From Clostridia bacterium (lineage in GTDB: Bacteria; Bacillota_E; SLMV01; PUMD01): DNA of 7,358 nt. The notes beneath the pieces were generated by a model, which did not search any database, was not told where the DNA came from, and was given only the letters and a program-made list of their open reading frames with translations. Positions 1 through 5,877 of the stretch are shown here, one piece after another. Position numbers and translations under genes: made by a program. Position 1 is the first letter of the stretch. Every line of letters begins with the position of its first letter. The DNA is taken from positions 1-7,358 of the forward strand of contig PWUB01000131.1 in NCBI GenBank assembly GCA_003563755.1, in the 5' to 3' direction.

Positions 1-67
1 CATCGTCGCAGTCAGGGCATCTTGAGAGGAGATCCTCCATGCCGTTACACACCGGACATTCCAACAA
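1..67 (-). CDS. Small zinc-ribbon-like protein, N-terminal fragment (3' end outside window)
   Basis: Only the first 22 codons are present; the gene runs off the left edge. The reading from TTG at 67 is MLECPVCNGM EDLLSRCPDC DD, with two CPxC pairs (residues 4-7 and 17-20) spaced like the knuckles of a zinc ribbon. The start is supported by a strong ribosome binding site (AAGGAGG at 82-76) 8 bases upstream; a second TTG at 64 is possible but would be 11 bases away. The gene follows pyruvate kinase in the same direction after 78 bases. From memory, short Bacillota proteins begin with a similar CPVCNG...CPxC pattern, but the family cannot be confirmed from so short a piece. A chance open frame is possible, though the strong binding site and cysteine pattern argue against it. 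Confidence 0.6.
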   Translation of the reverse strand, partial: MLECPVCNGMEDLLSRCPDCDD

Positions 68-73
68 GTCAGT

Positions 74-82
74 CCCCTCCTT
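74..82 (-). promoter_or_regulatory. Ribosome binding site that decides the TTG start at 67
   Basis: The minus strand reads AAGGAGGGG here, a near-perfect match to the anti-Shine-Dalgarno sequence, followed after a normal spacing by TTG. It is the main reason to call a gene at the left edge despite the weak start codon. Confidence 0.6.
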
Positions 83-145
83 CGCGATACTCTGCCCTTA
101 TCATGCCACCAGCGGCCGCCTATTACGGGAGAAGCGGCCTGAGAA

Positions 146-1927
146 TCACTGGACAGAGTGGCGATTGCCCCCGGCCGGGGAGTGGACCACCCCGCGCTCC
201 GCGTCAACGGTCACAACCGCACCGGCACGGATTGCTGCGGTGGCACCCACCGCTCCTACGATGACAGGAATACCGAGTTGCAGCCCCACCAGGGCCGCCT
301 CGGAACTGAGACCACCTTCCTCTGCAACAATTGCAGCCGCTGTCTCGGCCCGCGGACCGAAGTGGCAGCTCCATTGTCGCATCACCAGGACACCTCCCGA
401 GGCATCCGAGGGCTGCAGGATTCCCGCGTCATCCTCGACCAGGGCCGCTGCTGTTGCACTTCCCCTTCCGATGCCCTGGCCACAGACCAGGATCGAATGC
501 AGGGTGCGGACCATCACGGTATCAGTGGTTCCCGCGGGGCCGCCGGGTGTGCCGCCGGTTATGATGACGAGATCGCCCTCGCTGACCGCCCCCACCCTGA
601 GGGCCACCCGCTGCACTTCGGAGGCGGTATCATCCGTCAGATGCCGGTGGGTGACGGGGAGAACGCCCCACACCGGGGCCAACCTGCGGGAGATCCCCTC
701 CGACGTGGTGACGGCCACCACCTTTGCCCGGGGCCGGTACCTGGCGACCATGCGCGATGTGTAACCGGAGCGGGTCGGCGTCACGATAGCATCTGCCTGC
801 AGGTCGTATGACATGTTGACCGCGGCCCGCGCCACCGCCTCCCCGATGGAATCGCGTTCGAAGCGCTCGACATCTTCACCTGGTCTGCGGCTGCCCAGCC
901 ACCGCTCCTCCGTCCTCTGGATGATCCGTACCATCATCTCAATCGTCCGCCGAGGGTATTCACCCACTGCTGTTTCGCCCGAGAGCATCACTGCGTCGCT
1001 ACCGTCGAGAATGGCATTGGCCACATCACTAGCCTCGGCCCGGGTTGCAGTGGGGCTTGTGGTCATAGATTCGAGCATTTGGGTGGCCGTGACGACGGGA
1101 ATCGCGGCCGCGTTGCATCGCGCTATGATATCCTTCTGGATCATGGGTATTTCCTCGGGGGGGTATTCAACGCCCAGGTCGCCCCGTGCCACCATCACCC
1201 CGTCTGAGACCGCGAGGATGTGATCGAGGTGTTCGTAGGCTTCGGCCGTCTCTATCTTGGCCATCACCGCGGTGTCCGCACTCCCGATGTCATGCAGGTA
1301 GTCCCGAGCCTCCAGGACGTCCTCGGCGCGACGGACCAGGGAAAGGGCCAGCCACTCAGCTCCGGAGGCAACAGAGAGGCGGAGATCCTTCTGATCGCTA
1401 TCCGAAAGTATGGGAAAATCCAGTACTACACCCGGGAAGCACACGTTGTTGCCCCCGGAAATGGTCCCCGCATCGACGGCCTCTGCCAGGATCATCCCGT
1501 CGCCGAGGTCGCTCACCCTCAACTGCATCCGACCATCAGCGATCAGCACCTGGCTACCCCGGCAGAGCCCCGACGGTAAACAGGGGACATTCACGCACAC
1601 GACGTGGTCTGCCCCCGGCACCTGGCTGCATCCATCTGCGGTCAGGGCAACCATGTCCCCGGGCCTGATGTCGATGGTGCCTGCCGAAGGGAGGACACGT
1701 ATTTCCGGGCCCCTGGAATCGACCATGAGAGCCAGGGGTCTCCCCGGCTCTTCGGTGCGCTCTCTCACCTCACGGACCGTCCGGACCGCATCCCTATGAT
1801 TCGCCTCGCTGCCGTGGGACAGATTGAGCCTGACGACATCCATGCCAGCCCGGTACATGCTCTCGAGGACGTCTCGCCCGGCACAGGCAGGTCCGATAGT
1901 GGCGACGACCTTGGTTCGTCGGTCCAT
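146..1927 (-). CDS. pyk: Pyruvate kinase with C-terminal PEP-utilising-type domain
   Basis: Converts phosphoenolpyruvate and ADP to pyruvate and ATP, the last step of glycolysis, in the cytoplasm. The protein has 593 residues, about 120 more than the short form of the family. The catalytic barrel has R33, NLSHG (35-39), catalytic K224 in MAKIET, metal ligands E226 and D250 (ARGDLG), TATQMLESM (280-288) and SDVANAILDGSDAVMLSGE (300-318). The expected DTKGPEIR is DSRGPEIR (70-77), a conservative K-to-R and T-to-S change. The usual regulatory C-domain covers about 355-480. The extra domain (about 484-580) aligns by eye with the Bacillus/Geobacillus extension: GQGIGR, then EEGGLSSEAA and LGIPVIVG. 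The histidine expected in that signature (TSHAA) is E543. ATG at 1927 lies 19 bases after the dppA stop, with only a weak binding site, so translation may be coupled. A strong call; whether the extra domain is functional is unknown. Confidence 0.96.
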   Translation of the reverse strand: MDRRTKVVATIGPACAGRDVLESMYRAGMDVVRLNLSHGSEANHRDAVRTVREVRERTEEPGRPLALMVDSRGPEIRVLPSAGTIDIRPGDMVALTADGCSQVPGADHVVCVNVPCLPSGLCRGSQVLIADGRMQLRVSDLGDGMILAEAVDAGTISGGNNVCFPGVVLDFPILSDSDQKDLRLSVASGAEWLALSLVRRAEDVLEARDYLHDIGSADTAVMAKIETAEAYEHLDHILAVSDGVMVARGDLGVEYPPEEIPMIQKDIIARCNAAAIPVVTATQMLESMTTSPTATRAEASDVANAILDGSDAVMLSGETAVGEYPRRTIEMMVRIIQRTEERWLGSRRPGEDVERFERDSIGEAVARAAVNMSYDLQADAIVTPTRSGYTSRMVARYRPRAKVVAVTTSEGISRRLAPVWGVLPVTHRHLTDDTASEVQRVALRVGAVSEGDLVIITGGTPGGPAGTTDTVMVRTLHSILVCGQGIGRGSATAAALVEDDAGILQPSDASGGVLVMRQWSCHFGPRAETAAAIVAEEGGLSSEAALVGLQLGIPVIVGAVGATAAIRAGAVVTVDAERGVVHSPAGGNRHSVQ

Positions 1928-1946
1928 CGCTACCCGTCCATGCTTT

Positions 1947-2753
1947 TCATCGCGAACCCAGACTCATCAGGGCGCGGGCGGCCTTCAGAGCCGTGGGGTA
2001 GTCCGGGGCCGTATACTGTACGGTCAGGGGATCAAGGCGCTCGGCCCCCGGCATCAGGTGCGACCCGTCCGCAAGGGCAGTGTTCGTGAACTTGACGCTG
2101 ATGACCACCGGGCTTTCGACCGTGAAAGGCTCCAGTGTATCTTCGCCCAGGGCTTGGCTGACCCCGGTGCGGATCAGCTCCCTCGCCCTCTCCGGATGCA
2201 GGGACCGGGCCGCGTACCGACTCACGTACTTCTTGGTGCAGACTGTGTGCACCCCCGGGATCAGGTCCTCCGCCTCCGCCGTGGTGCAGTCATCACCGCT
2301 CACGAAGACCACCGGTACATCGAAGTGGCCGGCAAGGGCAGCGTTCATGCCCAGCTCGCCCAGCCTCTGCCCGTTGACCCGGTACTCGAGAACCGAACCC
2401 GTGTAAGTGTGATTAAGCACTCCCGGGGTAGCTGCCATCGAATGGTAGCCCACGAAAAGCGCCGCGTCAAAAGAGTGATCCATGCCCTGCATCATGCTAA
2501 GGGGCTTCGGGCTTCCCGATATCAGCTCCACCCGCGGGTCGAGATGCTCGATGATCATGTTGCGCATGCTGCCGTGACTGTCGTTTAAGACCACGCTTTC
2601 AGCACCCGCATCCAGGGCAGCGACGGCGGCCGCGTTGGCCTCGAGGGTCATCAGCTTCCGAAACCTGTTGTAGTCGGGGTTCCCCTCCGCTGTTTCCTTC
2701 CAGTTGACGACACCTGCGATACCTTCCATGTCGATGGATATGTAGATGTTCAC
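1947..2753 (-). CDS. dppA: D-aminopeptidase, peptidase family M55 (DppA type)
   Basis: Zinc-dependent aminopeptidase that releases D-amino acids such as D-Ala from short peptides; the family forms ring-shaped cytoplasmic oligomers. With GTG at 2753 as start the protein has 268 residues, close to the Bacillus enzyme (about 274). The known B. subtilis DppA residues then fall at identical numbers: zinc ligands D8, E10 (SIDMEG), H60 (NDSHGS), H104 (GYHSMA), E133 (LGELGMN) and nucleophile H115 (NHTYTG). An upstream in-frame ATG at 2795 would add 14 residues and break this register; GTG also has GGAGGGGAG 7 bases upstream. In Bacillus the gene heads a dipeptide ABC-transporter operon. Here no transporter is visible; the gene follows a 222-base gap and precedes pyk by 19 bases, so the two may be co-transcribed. 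The role is probably peptide salvage or cell-wall peptide recycling (inference). Confidence 0.95.
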   Translation of the reverse strand: MNIYISIDMEGIAGVVNWKETAEGNPDYNRFRKLMTLEANAAAVAALDAGAESVVLNDSHGSMRNMIIEHLDPRVELISGSPKPLSMMQGMDHSFDAALFVGYHSMAATPGVLNHTYTGSVLEYRVNGQRLGELGMNAALAGHFDVPVVFVSGDDCTTAEAEDLIPGVHTVCTKKYVSRYAARSLHPERARELIRTGVSQALGEDTLEPFTVESPVVISVKFTNTALADGSHLMPGAERLDPLTVQYTAPDYPTALKAARALMSLGSR

Positions 2754-2760
2754 CGCAAAA

Positions 2761-2769
2761 CTCCCCTCC
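2761..2769 (-). promoter_or_regulatory. Ribosome binding site selecting the GTG start of dppA
   Basis: GGAGGGGAG on the minus strand ends 7 bases before GTG at 2753. An upstream in-frame ATG at 2795 has no comparable site, so this motif decides the start. Confidence 0.75.
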
Positions 2770-2870
2770 CGTGCTGCAAAGGTGTTGGCCTTCATTGCGT
2801 TGACTACTGTCGTCCGGTGACACTCTCACCTGCCCGGAAAAGATCGGGCGCGGCCGCACTCGGGCGGAGC

Positions 2871-2899
2871 CGTGGGGGTGATCCGGATCAGACCCCACG
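2871..2899. promoter_or_regulatory. Nested palindrome, possible operator or RNA hairpin
   Basis: A perfect 12-base palindrome TGATCCGGATCA (2879-2890) sits inside a 7-base inverted repeat, CGTGGGG (2871-2877) and CCCCACG (2893-2899), with one spacer base on one side and two on the other. It ends about 118 bases upstream of the dppA start. It could be a dimeric regulator's binding site for dppA-pyk, or a hairpin at the 3' end of the upstream gene's transcript. No T-run follows on the minus strand, which weakens the terminator reading. Confidence 0.35.
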
Positions 2900-2975
2900 T
2901 TGATCGAGTGAGTCCAGCCCGGGCGGCAGGCATGGCGCCCTCCCGCGGACGTCGCCGGCCGGGTGAGTTGTGGAC

Positions 2976-3455
2976 TCACGTGCCGGGCTTTGTGTCGGGG
3001 AACAATGACTGCTGCATGAGTCCATCGGCATCCCTGGCGAGCTCCCTTCCCAAGGCGGTCATCAGGTGCGTTGTGAGGCGGACCGCGTCATTGTCCTCGA
3101 TGCGTACGTGAGAGTGCTGCCGCAGAGACACCTGCCGTAGGCCGCTGGGCAGAGGGAACACCTGCTGGGCCATGACACCCGATGATCGCAAATCGGAGAT
3201 GCACAGGTGCACAAACACGGGCGAACGAAGGCGGAGGCCGTCACGAGCCCCTATGCTCACCGATGGTGCATCGACGACGGTGCAGACGGCAAATATTCTT
3301 CGCAGGGGCCGCCCCGTGTAGAGGAACAGTCGATCTCCCTCAGCCACGCTCACGTTTTCACCCGGAAACCACACATACTGCTGATTCCAGCTGTCGTGTC
3401 GTTGTTGGGTGTACGGTGAGATGCTGGATCCCACCGTCTTGATCCAGTCGGCCAT
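2976..3455 (-). CDS. Hypothetical protein, possible PUA/EVE-like fold
   Basis: I do not recognise this 159-residue protein with confidence. ATG at 3455 is well supported: GGGGAGGT (3469-3462) lies 6 bases upstream. There is no signal peptide or membrane segment. Residues about 22-65 (W23, N24, YVWFPG, then EGDRLFLYTGRPLRRIFAV at 39-57) follow the pattern of PUA-superfamily domains such as EVE and ASCH, where a GD-x-hydrophobic-x-Y strand is followed by a basic turn and a strand reading roughly I-x-A-V-x-x-V. Residues 78-118 could supply further strands, and 120-145 looks helical (VRLTTHLMTALGRELA). EVE-type domains bind modified bases in DNA or RNA in known cases; a nucleic-acid role here is inference. 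It is flanked by gaps of 239 and 222 bases, so it may be its own transcription unit. The good binding site and protein-like composition make it a real gene; the function is open. Confidence 0.75.
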   Translation of the reverse strand: MADWIKTVGSSISPYTQQRHDSWNQQYVWFPGENVSVAEGDRLFLYTGRPLRRIFAVCTVVDAPSVSIGARDGLRLRSPVFVHLCISDLRSSGVMAQQVFPLPSGLRQVSLRQHSHVRIEDNDAVRLTTHLMTALGRELARDADGLMQQSLFPDTKPGT

Positions 3456-3694
3456 ACGGATACCTCCCCACTCGGACCGAATGGTACAGCTCTCCCCATA
3501 GGGAGCACCCTCTTCATGTCACCCTCCGCCGGGGACCTCGCCGCTGCACCCCCACGGCCCGGGACCAGGAAAGCGGCAGATTCCAGGCCGGCCCGTGGCA
3601 GCCTCCGATGAGATCGCATGCGGACGTGGCCGGGGCTCGGGGTCTCACGCCCACGGTGTGATGACGCACCCGGGATGCCGGCCCCGAGCCCGGG
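3456..3694 (-). other. Structured intergenic stretch between the aminotransferase and the PUA-like gene
   Basis: These 239 bases hold no credible gene. Just after the aminotransferase stop lies a long inverted repeat (3633-3691, listed separately). In the middle is a bulged hairpin, CCACGGGCC (3598-3590 on the minus strand) against GGGCCGTGG (3560-3552), 8 of 9 pairs, with GGAA/TTCC pairs inside. Near the gene start is a small dyad CTCCC-CATA-GGGAG (about 3492-3505), followed by the ribosome binding site. No T-box, riboswitch consensus or clear promoter was recognised. Very high GC makes chance pairing likely. Confidence 0.35.
3633..3691 (-). terminator. Possible intrinsic-terminator-like hairpin after the aminotransferase operon
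   Basis: GGGCTCGGGG (3633-3642) and CCCCGAGCCC (3682-3691) form a perfect 10-bp inverted repeat that extends by one G-T and one C-G pair inward. It begins 4 bases after the aminotransferase stop codon. The loop is long, about 35-39 bases, and no T-run follows, so it is not a classic terminator. It may act as a transcript-end stabiliser or a T-less terminator. Confidence 0.35.
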
Positions 3695-4861
3695 TCACAT
3701 CTCGCCCAGAATCTCCTCGGCGGCACCGACTCCCGCACCCAGTTCAAGGCCGTATCCCTTGCGGCTGAGCGCGCGCTCCAGGGCCGACAGGGTGGCAACG
3801 ATGTCCGATGGACTGCACACTCCCATGTGTCCCACGCGGAAGTACTCTTCGCGAACCTCCGGATGCAGGCCGCCCGCCACCAGTACACCCTCCTCGGCTA
3901 TCGCCGCGGGCAGAGAGTCATCAACACCCTCCGGATAGTAAGGGGCGGTCAGTGTCGGTGCAGCCTTGCTCTCGCACACGGGGATCTGCCCCAGGCCCAG
4001 GGCACCGATTCCGGCTCTGAAGGCGCGGGCCAGCAGGCGGTGCCTGGCGAAGCGGTTATCCATCCCCTCATCAAGTATCTGTCGAAGGCTCACGTTGAGG
4101 GCATAGATCAGGTTCACGGCCGGGGTTCCGAAGTAGCCCGGGCGGCGCTGGGCGTAGGCCTCCATGATCGGCAGCCAGTTATTGAAATCTGCGTAGTAGT
4201 TGAAGACCGGGTGTTCGCGCTGAGCAAAAGCATCCATCGCCCGCTGACTCACCGTGAGCAGCGCCAATCCGGGGGGAACACCGATGGCTTTTTGCGAGGC
4301 AGTGAGGTACACATCAACACCCCACTCCTCGGTGCGGCACTCAGCACCCGCGGTTGAGCACACGCCGTCCAGGATGCTCAGGCATCCTGCATCCTGGGTG
4401 ACTTCACTGAGCCCCTCTACGTCCACACACAGGCCCGTCGACGTGTCGACGTGGGTCATGGCAACCAGGTGGTAGTCGCGCCGTTGTAGAGCCGTCCTGA
4501 GCTCCCCGGGACCAGCGACATCACCGAGGGACGATCGGAGCTGGTCCACCTCGGCGCCGTACCGCCCCAGGATCGCTCCCATCCTGTCTCCGAAGTACCC
4601 CGAGTTGACCACCAGTGCGCGGTCACCCGGCTGCACGAGATTGGCGGCTGCCGCATCCATGGCCAGGGTCCCTGTGCCGGCGAGGATGAACGGCTGAGCG
4701 CTCGGTGCCATGAACACTTCTCCCATCATGTCCAAGCACTCTCCGAAACACTCTACGAAGTTGCCCGCGACATGACTCGTCGTCGGCTGAGCCATGGCCG
4801 CCATCACCTCGGGTGAAAACTCGATGGGCCCCGGAATCATCAACAGCTTCCTGCCCTTCAC
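3695..4861 (-). CDS. Class V aminotransferase, serine-pyruvate/alanine-glyoxylate type
   Basis: PLP-dependent fold-type I aminotransferase of 388 residues, the normal length for this group. It opens with MIPGPIEFSPEV (8-19). It has AGTGT (61-65) for PLP phosphate contact, THVDTSTG (136-143), D165 (ILDGV) to pair with the PLP ring nitrogen, the Schiff-base lysine K191 in TASQKA, TPAVNLIYAL (246-255), and the substrate-carboxylate arginine R342 in FRVGHMG. Family members use serine, alanine or aspartate as donors and glyoxylate, pyruvate or phosphohydroxypyruvate as acceptors. Specificity cannot be read from motifs, so I give no symbol. The start is GTG at 4861, with AAAGGAG (4877-4871) 9 bases upstream. 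It follows the D-2-hydroxyacid dehydrogenase after 29 bases. This adjacency recalls serA/aminotransferase pairs known from thermophiles such as Thermotoga, so a phosphoserine aminotransferase role is a serious alternative. Confidence 0.93.
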   Translation of the reverse strand: MKGRKLLMIPGPIEFSPEVMAAMAQPTTSHVAGNFVECFGECLDMMGEVFMAPSAQPFILAGTGTLAMDAAAANLVQPGDRALVVNSGYFGDRMGAILGRYGAEVDQLRSSLGDVAGPGELRTALQRRDYHLVAMTHVDTSTGLCVDVEGLSEVTQDAGCLSILDGVCSTAGAECRTEEWGVDVYLTASQKAIGVPPGLALLTVSQRAMDAFAQREHPVFNYYADFNNWLPIMEAYAQRRPGYFGTPAVNLIYALNVSLRQILDEGMDNRFARHRLLARAFRAGIGALGLGQIPVCESKAAPTLTAPYYPEGVDDSLPAAIAEEGVLVAGGLHPEVREEYFRVGHMGVCSPSDIVATLSALERALSRKGYGLELGAGVGAAEEILGEM

Positions 4862-4890
4862 GTTTCAACACTCCTTTCGCCGTCTACCAT

Positions 4891-5865
4891 TCACATCCCA
4901 GCTGTCACGGGGTGTCGGGGTGCTTCACCCCTCCAGACTCTCTGAATGTCCAGGGCAGCTCGACGCGCTATCTCCCGGAGACACTCCTCGGTGGATCCTC
5001 CGAGGTGCGGCGTCAGTACCACCCTCTCCCCGAGGAGGTCGTTCAGTTCTGCCCGTCTGAGAGGCTCCGTTTCAAACACATCCAGGGCCACGCCACCGAG
5101 GTGACCACCGTGGGCGGCCCTCGCCGCCGCGCGACCGTCCACCACCCTGCCCCGCGACACGTTGATCAAAAAGGCTCCGGGTTTCATCAGCTGCAGCGCC
5201 GAGCCGTCAATGAAGTACTCCGTCTCTTCGTTGAGGGGAATGTGGACGGAGACCACGTCCGACGTGCGAAGCAGGCGCTCTTTACTCAACCACTCGGCCC
5301 CTCCGACCGCTGACGGGTCCTGCCGACGCCGCCCACAGTAGGAGAGCTGGCATCCCATGGCCGAGGCGAGGGCACCGACCCTCTTGCCTATCTCCCCCAT
5401 GCCGATGATCCCCCATCGCATACCGCGGATCTCCCGGCCGTTGTGCCGGGCCTCCTCCCAATCGCCCCGGGACAGGGTCACGTGGGCCTGGGTGATCCGC
5501 CGTGCCAGGGTGAGGGCCAGGCCGAGGGTCATCTCGGCCACGGCATGGGCGTTGGCACCCGGCACGTTGGTCACAGTGATGCCTCGACCCGCTGCCGCCG
5601 ACAGGTCCACCTGGTCAACGCCGGTACCGTGAAGGGTGATCACCTGCAGGTCCGGGCAGCGGTCCATGAGGGGCCCATCCACCGTGCCCGTACGTACCAG
5701 CAGTCCATGGGCCCGTGCCAGGTCTCCCAGTTGCTCCTCGGTGGCGTCATCCCAGCCCTTCCAGCGAACCCTGACCAGCTGGGCCTTTTCACCGAGGATC
5801 CTCGTGATCTCTTCTCCATCAACGGGCGTAGTGTCCGTGACAGTTGCCGCCAGTACTCGCATCAT
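4891..5865 (-). CDS. D-2-hydroxyacid dehydrogenase (3-phosphoglycerate dehydrogenase or glyoxylate/hydroxypyruvate reductase like)
   Basis: Oxidises or reduces 2-hydroxy/2-keto acids with NAD(P). Residue numbers count from the GTG at 5871. Substrate-domain motifs are HGTGVDQVD (81-89) and NVPGANAHAVAEM (102-114). The nucleotide site GMGEIG is at 157-162. The catalytic triad is R240 (NVSRG), E269 (ETEP) and H289 (TPHLGG). At the end of the second Rossmann strand, where NAD enzymes have aspartate, it reads YCGRRR (178-183). This resembles the YTGR of NADPH-preferring GRHPR-type reductases. There is no ACT or other C-terminal regulatory domain (about 324 residues). The 5' end reads GTG-ATG-ATG-ATG; GAGG ends at 5872, directly against the GTG, so an ATG is more likely, and I place it at 5865 (5868 and 5862 are possible). 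It starts a few bases after the yigZ-family stop at 5878 and precedes the aminotransferase, so they are one operon. Confidence 0.93.
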   Translation of the reverse strand: MMRVLAATVTDTTPVDGEEITRILGEKAQLVRVRWKGWDDATEEQLGDLARAHGLLVRTGTVDGPLMDRCPDLQVITLHGTGVDQVDLSAAAGRGITVTNVPGANAHAVAEMTLGLALTLARRITQAHVTLSRGDWEEARHNGREIRGMRWGIIGMGEIGKRVGALASAMGCQLSYCGRRRQDPSAVGGAEWLSKERLLRTSDVVSVHIPLNEETEYFIDGSALQLMKPGAFLINVSRGRVVDGRAAARAAHGGHLGGVALDVFETEPLRRAELNDLLGERVVLTPHLGGSTEECLREIARRAALDIQRVWRGEAPRHPVTAGM

Positions 5866-5877
5866 CATCACCCTCGC

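Larger units (their letters stand above)
2754..2975 (-). other. Intergenic stretch upstream of dppA with four short dyads
   Basis: These 222 bases hold no credible gene. Reading leftward they contain four small inverted repeats: 2963-2979 (6-bp arms, overlapping the upstream stop codon), 2871-2899 (nested palindrome, listed separately), 2832-2849 (GCCCG/CGGGC arms, with TTTT in the loop on the transcribed strand) and 2816-2830 (GGTGA/TCACC arms). None is followed by a run of T, so I do not call a terminator. No convincing sigma-A promoter is visible, although the gap size suggests a separate transcription start for dppA-pyk. Confidence 0.4.

Noticed and set aside
84..110. Promoter-like CATGAT before the zinc-ribbon gene
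   Set aside because: Only 4 of 6 bases match a -10 box and no -35 element is found at the right distance.
112..139. Possible terminator after pyk (GCGGCC/GGCCGC arms)
   Set aside because: Only 6 pairs, a 14-base loop, no T-run, and GCGGCCGC palindromes recur by chance throughout this GC-rich window.
39..764. Long plus-strand open frame of 241 codons
   Set aside because: It is antisense to the well-supported pyruvate kinase, has low-complexity Arg/Pro/Ser/Thr-rich composition typical of GC-rich shadow frames, and no recognisable domain.
1824..2588. Plus-strand open frame of 254 codons
   Set aside because: Antisense to dppA and the start of pyk; its His/Arg-rich composition mirrors the real genes, and it has no domain signature.
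2976..3455. A defence system built around the EVE-like protein
   Set aside because: No restriction enzyme, methylase, helicase or toxin gene is adjacent; all neighbours are housekeeping metabolism, so a defence role has no support in this window.
3350..3619. Minus-strand frame of 89 codons overlapping the PUA-like gene
   Set aside because: No ribosome binding site, Arg/Pro-rich, and it overlaps the N-terminus of the better-supported gene in another frame.
3827..4357. Plus-strand open frame of 176 codons
   Set aside because: Lies wholly antisense to the aminotransferase, whose catalytic motifs are all intact.
5869..5871. GTG as the start of the dehydrogenase
   Set aside because: The GAGG binding site abuts it with no spacer; the following ATG codons have normal spacing.
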